Below, in pieces: positions 1 through 6,055 of a stretch of 21,045 nucleotides of DNA. Origin of the DNA: a virus. How positions within the stretch are numbered: the first letter of the stretch is position 1; the number at the start of each line of letters is the position of its first letter. Where the stretch lies: IMG/VR virus record IMGVR_UViG_3300049893_000973, positions 1 through 21,045 of that record; one strand, 5' to 3'. A program made the position numbers and the translations under genes. Under the pieces are notes generated by a model. The model searched no databases, was not told the DNA's origin, and worked only from the letters and a program-made list of their open reading frames with translations.

Positions 1-480
1 ATGGCTTGGCTTGACCTACAACATTACGAACAACTAAAAGAAGCCGATATACTTATTAATAATGTCGGAGGAAGAGGAACTTGGAGGTCAGAAGATGCTG
101 GAAAGACAATGTGGATAAACTATGGAGTTACTAAAGAATTAACAGAAACATTCTTAAAGGCTAGAAAGAGAAAAGGCGGAAGAGTTATTACGATAGCCAG
201 CATATACGGAAAAGAGAAAGGACCTAATCCTTATTTCACAGCTGCTAAATCTGCTCAAATAGCTTATATGAAATCAATGGCTGGAAAGGTTAAAGGATAT
301 ACATTCAATACAATTTGTCCTGGTCATATAGATGTAGGTAAGAAGTTTCCAGATAAACCTAAAGTAATAGGTAAGCCGGAAGATGTAGCTAACTTAGTAG
401 TTTATCTTTGTTCTAATAAAGCTAATCATATAAATGGAGCTTGTATAACTTGCGATGGAGGAGTGTCACATGGATTCTAA
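1..480 (+). CDS. SDR-family oxidoreductase, 5' end outside the window
   Basis: This is the C-terminal two thirds or so of a short-chain dehydrogenase/reductase, an NAD(P)-dependent Rossmann enzyme. Seen: NNVGG at residues 20-24, IASIYG with the active-site Ser at 67, an AAK segment with the Lys at 83, the CPGHI turn at 106-110, and a CDGG end typical of the family. The N-terminal TGxxxGxG cofactor loop is missing, and the sequence opens in the middle of the fold, so the ATG at base 1 is very probably internal and the gene starts left of the window. The residue aligning with the catalytic Tyr (YxxxK) appears to be Phe79; Tyr78 is one place off. The next gene overlaps its 3' end, giving a coupled operon with glycosyltransferases, so a role in nucleotide-sugar or glycan modification is likely but inferred. 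Family sure; substrate unknown. Confidence 0.88.
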   Translation: MAWLDLQHYEQLKEADILINNVGGRGTWRSEDAGKTMWINYGVTKELTETFLKARKRKGGRVITIASIYGKEKGPNPYFTAAKSAQIAYMKSMAGKVKGYTFNTICPGHIDVGKKFPDKPKVIGKPEDVANLVVYLCSNKANHINGACITCDGGVSHGF

Positions 481-1372
481 TAGAATACTTCTTCATGTTT
501 GTTTAAAAGATAGACCTACGGAACTTGGTTTACTACTACAAAGTCTTAGAACACAAACATATCAAAACTTTGATGTACTAATTTTGAACGATGGAAGTGG
601 TACACCTCCAATGGGATATTACTTTATACAATACATTGTAATGAGAATGCAAGACGAAGGACATTATATTCATATAATAGATAATCCTAGGCCTAGTGGT
701 GTTAGTGGAGCAAGACAACAGCTAGTTGAATATACTATGAAGAATCTTCCTCATAAACTAATTTGCAGAGTAGATGATGACGTCATATTAGAGCCTGATT
801 ATTTAGAGGAATTAAAATTAGGCTTAGACGAAGGTTATGATTTAATGTCTGGAATAACAACACCTGTAGCTTCTCCGAGAATTGTAAGAGATGTTAAACA
901 TGTTTCTCCGATAATTGGATATTGTGAATTTGATAATGAAGGAAGTCTTGTTGCGAATTTTGACGATTGTGGACATTTATATAATAAAAAAGCGATATTA
1001 TTAACTCATCATTTTAGAAGTTGTGCTTTATATAAAAGAGAACTACATGAAAAAGGAGTTAATTATATTAATAATTTATCTAGAAATGGATTTAGAGAAG
1101 AACAAGTCTTTTCATTTAAAGCAATATTAGCAGGATTTAAATTAGGTGTTAATACGTATGCTATTAATTATCATCTTATGACTCCATCAGGCGGAGAAAG
1201 AGATACAATGAATATGGTACAGTTTAATCAAGAACAATTTGAATCATGGTGTAAAGATAAGTTTAAGGAACATGGTGACTTTTTAAAGGCATATAATAAT
1301 AAATACGGAGTAGAGATGAAACTAGATAAAGAACACTATCTAAAGTCTAATAATCTCATAACAAGAAAATGA
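470..1372 (+). CDS. Family 2 (GT-A) glycosyltransferase
   Basis: This is a nucleotide-sugar-dependent glycosyltransferase of 300 aa with a GT-A fold. Seen: an N-terminal strand followed by the RPTELGLLLQSL helix, the NDGSG nucleotide-binding segment near residues 40-44, and a VDDDV segment at about 101-105 that serves as the DxD metal/sugar site. The start at 470 is preferred over an in-frame ATG at 455 because GGAGGAG at 458-464 sits 6 bases before it; the 455 ATG would put its own ribosome site inside the coding region. The gene overlaps the SDR gene by 11 bases. No membrane segment is seen, so it is probably cytoplasmic. It could glycosylate virion proteins, modify host surface sugar or act on DNA bases; the sequence does not say which. 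Confidence 0.88.
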   Translation: MDSNRILLHVCLKDRPTELGLLLQSLRTQTYQNFDVLILNDGSGTPPMGYYFIQYIVMRMQDEGHYIHIIDNPRPSGVSGARQQLVEYTMKNLPHKLICRVDDDVILEPDYLEELKLGLDEGYDLMSGITTPVASPRIVRDVKHVSPIIGYCEFDNEGSLVANFDDCGHLYNKKAILLTHHFRSCALYKRELHEKGVNYINNLSRNGFREEQVFSFKAILAGFKLGVNTYAINYHLMTPSGGERDTMNMVQFNQEQFESWCKDKFKEHGDFLKAYNNKYGVEMKLDKEHYLKSNNLITRK

Positions 1373-1527
1373 AGGAATATATAGTATATTTAAAACACGG
1401 AGACTTTGAAGAAGGGATAACTATTAATGCTTTAAATAAAATTAGTGCTAAGAAAGCTTATCTAGGAGCTTATAATGGAGAAATATCTACTAGAGATGTA
1501 ATAGCAGTAGAGGTAGTATATACATGA
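1369..1527 (+). CDS. Small 52-aa protein between two glycosyltransferases
   Basis: This unrecognised small gene begins MKEYIVYLKHGDFEEG and ends in EVVYT. It is joined by ATGA overlaps at both ends: its ATG overlaps the TGA of the upstream glycosyltransferase, and its TGA overlaps the ATG of the downstream one. This double coupling is strong evidence that it is a real gene in the same operon and made with its neighbours. It looks like a single small alpha/beta domain, with strands at each end, a central helix rich in Lys and Ala, and no membrane segment or cysteine. An accessory role to the glycosyltransferases is inference from position only. Confidence 0.75.
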   Translation: MKEYIVYLKHGDFEEGITINALNKISAKKAYLGAYNGEISTRDVIAVEVVYT

Positions 1528-2615
1528 AGTTAAATATAATCGGCACAATATTTGGACAGTCAGGTTATGACTCTCACACAAGACAACTAGCAAATGCTAT
1601 GATGGAAGAAGGAGTCGATGTTACTCTTTCAGTTAATAGACCACAAGGATGGGAAAGATATGTTAATGATAATGAGTTATTAGCGCTTCAAAAGAATCCT
1701 GATAGTTGTGATATTGATTTAGCTATCGCTTTACCTCAACAATGGCCTATGCTTATGAATCATCCTAATAAGAAGTTTATAGGATTTTGCGTATGGGAAG
1801 GAGATAGAGTTCCTGACAGTTGGATTGATATATTTTTAGATTCGAAAGTATCTCAAATATGGGTTCCATCAAACCATACTAAAAATGCAATATTAAATAC
1901 TGCACAAGGATTAGAGTTAGGATTTATAAGTCATAAGATTAGGGTTATACCTCATGGAGTTAATCCTAAATTATTTTATCCTAAAGAAAATAAAAGAGAT
2001 AATACATTTACATTCTTCACAGACGGCGGATGGAAAGATGGTATATATGATAGAAAAGGGATTAGTTATTTAATTAAAGCATTTAACGAAGAGTTTACTT
2101 CTAAAGATAATGTACAATTATTGGTAAAGTTAAATACTGTTTATGGTCAAAACTTATCTATGCCCCAAACGTTTCCAGAAGATAATAAAGACTTACCGAA
2201 AATATCTATGATAGCGAATCAAGTTTCTTTAGAACAATTAAATGACTTTTATAATGTATCTGATGTATTTGTTATTAGTTCATTAGCAGAAGGTTTTCAT
2301 TTAGGAGGCATACAAGCAATGGCTTGTAGTAAACCTGTTATTAGTACATCATTTGGCGGTATGACGGATTATATTAATAGTGAAAATGGTTGGAGTGTAT
2401 CAGGAGAATTCTTTGAGGTTAAACACGATATTCAGTACGAAGGTATACAATGGGTTAAACCTAATCTAAATCAATTAAAAAGAACATTAAGACATGTATA
2501 TGAACATAAAGATGAAGTTAAAGCTAGTGGACTAAAAGCTTTAGATACATCTAAGAAATTTACATGGAAAGAAAGCGCCAAGAAAGCTATTCAGTCAATC
2601 AAAGAGATTATATAG
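1524..2615 (+). CDS. GT-B glycosyltransferase (GT4-like)
   Basis: This is a glycosyltransferase of 363 aa with the two-Rossmann GT-B fold. Seen: an N-terminal acceptor domain opening with IIGTIFGQSGYDSHTR, the VPSNHTK hinge region at 114-120, VIPHGVN at 141-147 starting the donor domain, and the C-terminal donor signature around 249-275 (DVFVISSLAEGFHLGG, then AMACSKPVI). The usual E-x7-E donor motif is E256-x7-Q264 here, so the second Glu is replaced by Gln. The start overlaps the stop of the 52-aa gene as ATGA, so translation is coupled. It is the last gene of the plus-strand block; no hairpin terminator is seen after it, and the opposing 48-aa gene overlaps its end by 21 bases. Donor and acceptor are unknown. 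Confidence 0.88.
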   Translation: MKLNIIGTIFGQSGYDSHTRQLANAMMEEGVDVTLSVNRPQGWERYVNDNELLALQKNPDSCDIDLAIALPQQWPMLMNHPNKKFIGFCVWEGDRVPDSWIDIFLDSKVSQIWVPSNHTKNAILNTAQGLELGFISHKIRVIPHGVNPKLFYPKENKRDNTFTFFTDGGWKDGIYDRKGISYLIKAFNEEFTSKDNVQLLVKLNTVYGQNLSMPQTFPEDNKDLPKISMIANQVSLEQLNDFYNVSDVFVISSLAEGFHLGGIQAMACSKPVISTSFGGMTDYINSENGWSVSGEFFEVKHDIQYEGIQWVKPNLNQLKRTLRHVYEHKDEVKASGLKALDTSKKFTWKESAKKAIQSIKEII

Positions 2616-2741
2616 AAAGCTTATAATCGCAAACATTATTGCTATTGCTATGAAGAAACCTAACGTTTGTATATATATTTTCCACATTTCTAAAGTGAAA
2701 AACCAAGCATCTTTTAAATAATGTTTTACTTCTGCATTCAT
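2595..2741 (-). CDS. Small 48-aa single-span membrane protein
   Basis: An open frame begins MNAEVKHYLKDAWFF and has one long hydrophobic stretch at about residues 26-44 (LGFFIAIAIMFAIISFLY), followed by a short acidic tail. GAGG at 2748-2751 lies 6 bases before the ATG, a good ribosome site. It follows the terminator of the 204-aa membrane protein and runs 21 bases into the convergent glycosyltransferase gene. The predicted topology is an amphipathic N-terminus with one membrane span. It may belong to the lysis or envelope group next to it (holin, antiholin or superinfection factor), but nothing in the sequence settles this. Confidence 0.6.
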   Translation of the reverse strand: MNAEVKHYLKDAWFFTLEMWKIYIQTLGFFIAIAIMFAIISFLYNLFD

Positions 2742-2764
2742 TTTATACCTCGTTTAATTATTAA

Positions 2765-2829
2765 AAATTATAAAAAATAAAAAAATAAAAAAATAAAATT
2801 TGTTTTGTTATCCTAGATTACCTAGGATA
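2765..2829 (-). terminator. Rho-independent terminator after the 204-aa gene
   Basis: On the minus strand a perfect 8-bp stem (TATCCTAG / CTAGGATA, 2809-2829) with a 5-base loop is followed by a long T-rich run with three blocks of six or seven T. The stem includes the last codons and the stop of the 204-aa gene. The stem is AT-rich, but the T tract is strong. Confidence 0.75.
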
Positions 2830-3432
2830 GAATTTGACCAATGTGAAATCACTAGAACCGTAGCTATCAACTTCTGCATCAACATACTCTTCGTCTTCGT
2901 CTAAATCGTCAACAGACAATTCAACTTTAACTTTAGCAGCTTCGACATCTTCAGAGTCAGTATCTCCATCAAGAAGATATTTAACTTTCAATGTCAAAGT
3001 AACTGTTGCAGAATCACCACTAACAACAACATCATCAGCTCCGTCAGTAACAACAACGCTTTCTATATCTTTGTAATCTTCTACAGTAGAAGAGTCACCA
3101 GATGCATTAAGCTCTGCGTTAAGGAAGCTAACTAGTTCTTTCTTGAAATCCTTTGAACTAAGCTCTTCATTAAATAACTCTAATGCTTTTGCTTCTTTCA
3201 AATCATCTTTCAAAACTTCATTGCTAAGTTTATCTACTTTAGCAACAAGTGCAGTGTCATTGTAAGCATCAGTTGTTACTGAAGTTACTTTAACTTTAGC
3301 TGCAATTTCGTCAGCGGTTGGTACAACTACATCTTGTGACGTCACATTAAATACTGCCCAAGTGTTAAACGCTAAAAGCGCAACAACAAGGACTGTAACT
3401 ACTGTTGGCCAGACAGATGAATTATTCCCCAT
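2818..3432 (-). CDS. Acidic membrane-anchored protein, 204 aa
   Basis: Unrecognised. A short N-terminus (MGNNSSVWP) is followed by one hydrophobic span at about residues 9-29. The rest is a long acidic region: Asp/Glu/Lys helices to about residue 110, then beta-rich Val/Asp/Thr sequence to the end. There is no signal-peptidase site obvious to me, so a membrane-tethered outer domain is likely. AAGGAGGA at 3441-3448 gives it one of the best ribosome sites in the window. It has its own 99-bp upstream control region and its own terminator, unlike the coupled virion genes around it. The reading frame appears richer in GC than its neighbours, using GAC, GTC and GCA more often, which hints at a different origin. 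It could be a cargo gene changing the host surface; this is inference. Confidence 0.75.
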   Translation of the reverse strand: MGNNSSVWPTVVTVLVVALLAFNTWAVFNVTSQDVVVPTADEIAAKVKVTSVTTDAYNDTALVAKVDKLSNEVLKDDLKEAKALELFNEELSSKDFKKELVSFLNAELNASGDSSTVEDYKDIESVVVTDGADDVVVSGDSATVTLTLKVKYLLDGDTDSEDVEAAKVKVELSVDDLDEDEEYVDAEVDSYGSSDFTLVKFYPR

Positions 3433-3449
3433 TTGTATTTTCCTCCTTA

Positions 3450-3495
3450 TAATTGATTAGAATGAACATGTTATTATATATTAATTTATTAGAAT
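3450..3495 (-). promoter_or_regulatory. Direct repeat pair in the control region of the 204-aa gene
   Basis: The 99-bp gap 3433-3531 holds two direct copies of a 14-base word, TAATTGATTAGAAT at 3450-3463 and TAATTTATTAGAAT at 3482-3495 (plus strand), with 13 of 14 bases the same and starts exactly 32 bp apart, about three helical turns. Such spacing suits a repressor or activator binding on one face. AT-rich TATAAT-like words lie beyond them (about 3500-3530), but no clear -35/-10 pair can be chosen. Confidence 0.45.
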
Positions 3496-3531
3496 TCTCC
3501 ATATTTAAATTTTATTATATTATAGAATATA

Positions 3532-3816
3532 TTAGGATTGGTTGTTTTTCAACCATTTCCATAGGATATTAGCAACAATAGCAAAACCTGCAGTAATTAA
3601 AGGAGTATATGTTCCATTAGGAAGGCTAACGGATAGTTGTGTTAAGTAGGTAAGAATTGCTCCTGCAACCGCAATGATTGCTCCTTTAAAGATTTTGCTA
3701 ATATCTTGTTTATTTAGTTTAAATCTTTTGCTTGGTTCAGGACTAGGAATAGGTTCTAATAGAGGGTCTTTTTCTATAGAAGGTAATTCAGGTTCGTATG
3801 TTTCAAATGGTGCCAT
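3532..3816 (-). CDS. Two-span membrane protein, probable holin or phage membrane protein
   Basis: This 94-aa protein has a Pro/Glu-rich N-terminal tail (about residues 1-30), a basic segment (KRFKLNKQDISKIFKG), and two hydrophobic spans at about 45-65 and 73-90, ending in WKWLKNNQS. Small size, two spans and a position next to an XhlA-like protein and a cell-wall-type hydrolase fit a lysis role (class II holin-like). I do not recognise a named family with certainty. Its ATG directly overlaps the stop of the upstream gene, so it is translationally coupled. GGAG lies about 12 bases upstream. Confidence 0.6.
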   Translation of the reverse strand: MAPFETYEPELPSIEKDPLLEPIPSPEPSKRFKLNKQDISKIFKGAIIAVAGAILTYLTQLSVSLPNGTYTPLITAGFAIVANILWKWLKNNQS

Positions 3817-4046
3817 TATTTAGTAGACTCCGTTAAGTGTTGTATAAAGAATGTAAATAAAGCTAGTACTAATGTTATAGCTGATGTTGCTAACCACATA
3901 GACTTTTTAACTCTACCGTTAGTTATATCTTGTCTTTTTGTTATTTGAGATTGCATTTGTTCTATTGTTTTATGCATTGATTGTAATTCATTATAAATAT
4001 CTTGATTCGTTATCTTAATAAATGTATCTGAATTATTTGATGTCAT
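3816..4046 (-). CDS. XhlA-like small membrane protein (putative holin partner)
   Basis: This 76-aa protein has an N-terminal amphipathic coiled-coil region (about residues 8-40, with YNELQSMHKTIEQMQSQI) and one C-terminal span (about 49-68), then a short polar tail. This architecture is that of the haemolysin XhlA/holin-accessory family found near phage lysis genes; sequence similarity is weak, so the call rests on architecture and position. GGAGGA lies about 10 bases before the ATG. The stop overlaps the next gene's ATG. Confidence 0.6.
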   Translation of the reverse strand: MTSNNSDTFIKITNQDIYNELQSMHKTIEQMQSQITKRQDITNGRVKKSMWLATSAITLVLALFTFFIQHLTESTK

Positions 4047-4047
4047 G

Positions 4048-4551
4048 TTAGTATCTTCCTCCTGCAGTAATAAAATAATTTAAAACCGCACTACCATTCA
4101 TATTAGTTAATCCGCTGATACCTATAACGAATGGACTACCTGGATAAATGTTATTAATGTAATTGGTCGCAGCAGAGAAAGGTTGAGTCTTATTATCAGA
4201 TACAGAATTCCAAACTGCTTGTCCAATTCCTACCATAGGACTTCCGAACAATAACTGAATCCTCCCCACAGGAGATACATTTAGACCAGAAACATTAACT
4301 TTACTCTCTGCTGCTAAGCCAGATATAGAAAGTGAAAAAGCGATTGCTCCTGAACCAGTAAAAAAATATTCTAAAGATGTAGGATTTCCAAGACCGGAAA
4401 TTAAATGACTACCTACTATAAAATAATTAGTACCGCTTGAAATAAGATAAGAACCTGCAGCAATATAACGACCGTTTGCATTAAAGCTGTTAACTTCGCT
4501 TGCATATAAAATGTCACCATCTACCTTTGGAAATACTCCTTCAGCTGCCAT
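4048..4551 (-). CDS. Small tail fibre-like protein, copy 2
   Basis: This 167-aa protein shares its N-terminus with the copy at 5080-5595: both read AEGxFPKxxGDxxYASEVNxF. Both carry PVGR(V/I)Q in the middle and end in a short beta segment finishing RY. The shared N-terminal motif is common at the head of small tail-fibre or tail-tip proteins in phages, where it probably attaches to the tail. The middle is Gly/Ser/Ala-rich, fitting a trimeric beta fibre. It overlaps the hydrolase gene upstream by 11 bases. Function in adsorption is inferred from position after the hub. Confidence 0.65.
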   Translation of the reverse strand: MAAEGVFPKVDGDILYASEVNSFNANGRYIAAGSYLISSGTNYFIVGSHLISGLGNPTSLEYFFTGSGAIAFSLSISGLAAESKVNVSGLNVSPVGRIQLLFGSPMVGIGQAVWNSVSDNKTQPFSAATNYINNIYPGSPFVIGISGLTNMNGSAVLNYFITAGGRY

Positions 4552-5077
4552 TATTATTCTCCCATATTATTTGTTTAGATTTAGAAAAGTCATCTGGTGT
4601 AATAGTGTCATATGATTTTCCAAATTCTTTAACAAAGTCTATTTGTTTATTAGAGCTATCATAAAGTATTCTAGCTACCGCTTCACTACATATTAATGAT
4701 TTAGTACCATCTGACCAGTTAATAGATTTATGTCCTAGGAAAGAAAGAGCAATATAGAATATTCCTAAGAATCCATATTCAGTACCTTTATACTTTTCGG
4801 CATTCTCTTTTACATTAATTAAAGGTACAATAGAATTTCCTAATGTAATAGTTCCATCTTTTATTCTTCCTTCAACCCACCACTTTTCATAATTAGATAT
4901 AGTGAATCCATCTCCTAATGCTTCAGCTATTGTTAAATAATCTTCGCCTACAAATGTTATAATAGATGTATGTGTATAAGGAGAACCATAATAGAATTTA
5001 TTTCTGAATCTAATTAGCTTAGCGAATAATGTATCGCCATATGCACAGTTTAAGATTTGTCCGATTTTGAATTCCAT
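4541..5077 (-). CDS. Papain-like NlpC/P60-superfamily hydrolase (permuted type)
   Basis: This 178-aa protein has the marks of the circularly permuted NlpC/P60 (YiiX/YebB-like) cysteine hydrolases: GQILNCAYGD at the N-terminus, YTHTS with His36, an acidic partner at Glu52 (IAEALGDG), and, late in the chain, LICSEAV with Cys130, the reverse of the usual Cys-then-His order. Known relatives act as peptidases, amidases or acyl-transfer enzymes. Here a role in cutting host wall peptide at lysis or entry is plausible. An in-frame ATG at 5107 lies inside the upstream gene; 5077 is preferred because it follows that gene's stop by two bases and the protein fold begins there. It sits between two paralogous fibre genes. 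No signal peptide is seen. Confidence 0.7.
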   Translation of the reverse strand: MEFKIGQILNCAYGDTLFAKLIRFRNKFYYGSPYTHTSIITFVGEDYLTIAEALGDGFTISNYEKWWVEGRIKDGTITLGNSIVPLINVKENAEKYKGTEYGFLGIFYIALSFLGHKSINWSDGTKSLICSEAVARILYDSSNKQIDFVKEFGKSYDTITPDDFSKSKQIIWENNNGS

Positions 5078-5079
5078 TG

Positions 5080-5595
5080 TTAATATCTCACTCCATCGGC
5101 TGTACAATAATAATAATATGCAGCAGTGCTTGCTGAAATAGTAGCTTGCATAATAATAACGACAGGAGAGCCGGTATTTAAATTATCAAATTCAATACAA
5201 GTTTCGCTATGAGCATCTACTGATTCTCCTCCAGCGTTAGATTGACCTACTTCGGAGAATATCCAACCATACCAAGGGCTTCCCGTATAAAATTGAACTC
5301 TTCCTACCGGTTTATCAAAAAATGATACTCCAGTATATGCATTATTAGCAGATGCTCCGGAACATCTTATTACAGGTTTAGCGATATTAGTGAGTCTAAA
5401 TCTGAAATCTATTAAAGAGGGGCTAGTTAATGTACCACCTGGGATAATAAAACTTCCTAATGTTTGTATAGCTGTGCCGCTATTAAATGACGCCGTACTT
5501 CCAGTTGTTGCATATAATCTTGAAGCAAACTTATTAACTTCGCTTGCATAAATTACATCACCTGCTATTTTTGGAAAAGTGCCTTCAGCTGTCAT
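5080..5595 (-). CDS. Small tail fibre-like protein, copy 1
   Basis: This 171-aa paralogue of the 4048-4551 product has the same AEGxFPK...YASEVN N-terminus, KPVGRVQF in the middle (SPVGRIQL in the other copy), a GSPVVI strand and a terminal RY. The Tyr-rich end (AYYYYCTADGVRY) suggests an aromatic tip. It is the first gene after the 36-bp element at 5633-5668 and has no Shine-Dalgarno site in its AT-rich leader, unlike internal genes of the operon. Likely a virion tail-tip or fibre component; the receptor is unknown. Confidence 0.65.
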   Translation of the reverse strand: MTAEGTFPKIAGDVIYASEVNKFASRLYATTGSTASFNSGTAIQTLGSFIIPGGTLTSPSLIDFRFRLTNIAKPVIRCSGASANNAYTGVSFFDKPVGRVQFYTGSPWYGWIFSEVGQSNAGGESVDAHSETCIEFDNLNTGSPVVIIMQATISASTAAYYYYCTADGVRY

Positions 5596-5632
5596 ATTAG
5601 ATTATAAAAATTATATAGTTATAAATTAAACT

Positions 5633-5668
5633 TTATTTAAAAATGTTTAAAACATCACTATATAGTTA
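5633..5668 (-). promoter_or_regulatory. 36-bp bipartite element, copy A (candidate late promoter/operator)
   Basis: On the plus strand this reads TTATTTAAAAATGTTTAAA, then five variable bases (acatc), then ACTATATAGTTA. The same 19 + 12 bases with a five-base gap recur at 11720-11755 and 19845-19880. The 12-base part holds the perfect palindrome ACTATATAGT. The element lies in front of the fibre gene at 5595 and includes the stop codon of the gene before it. On the minus strand the order is palindrome first, then a TTTAAATA-type box about 40 bases before the ATG. Confidence 0.75.
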
Positions 5669-6043
5669 AAATACCTCCCATGTCTCTTCAATTCTAAGCT
5701 CATTAGTTCCATCAAATTGTATAGCCGGCATTCCAGTTCTTGACCAAATACTTCCAGTAATTCCAGTTCCCGATGCTATCATACCGAATTCTTTTAAAGA
5801 TAAACCACTTAATTCTACACTATTCCAATCTCCAGTCCAAGAAACTTTATACGGTATTGTTATATCAGTAGAAGTGACTGCTTGTCTATCATATGTATTT
5901 AATAGAGTTGTCATACTAGATAAACTAGTTCCACTTCCGCTTCCTATTACAAAGTAAGATGGTATTGTTTGAGCTATAGTTCCTGCTCCACTATTACCAA
6001 TAAATCTAGCTATTGTTTTTTTTGCATAATCTGTTACTACCAT
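5666..6043 (-). CDS. Small tail protein after the hub, 125 aa
   Basis: Unrecognised at family level. It begins MVVTDYAKKTIARFIG, then a Gly/Ser-rich strand region, and ends IEETWEVF. The form, a short N-terminal helix that could dock to the tail followed by beta strands, and the place just downstream of the hub, suggest a tail-tip or fibre-linking protein. GGAGGATA lies right before the ATG and overlaps the hub gene's TGA region, giving coupled translation. The stop is part of the 36-bp element copy A. Confidence 0.55.
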   Translation of the reverse strand: MVVTDYAKKTIARFIGNSGAGTIAQTIPSYFVIGSGSGTSLSSMTTLLNTYDRQAVTSTDITIPYKVSWTGDWNSVELSGLSLKEFGMIASGTGITGSIWSRTGMPAIQFDGTNELRIEETWEVF

Positions 6044-6055
6044 ATTATCCTCCTT

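Noticed and set aside
455-470. Start of the GT2 gene at 455
   Set aside because: The ATG at 455 is itself part of the ribosome site (GGAGGAG) for the better start at 470, and the added residues fit no part of the fold.
5078-5107. Start of the hydrolase at 5107
   Set aside because: The added ten residues lie inside the upstream fibre gene and do not belong to the fold; the ATG at 5077 follows that gene's stop.
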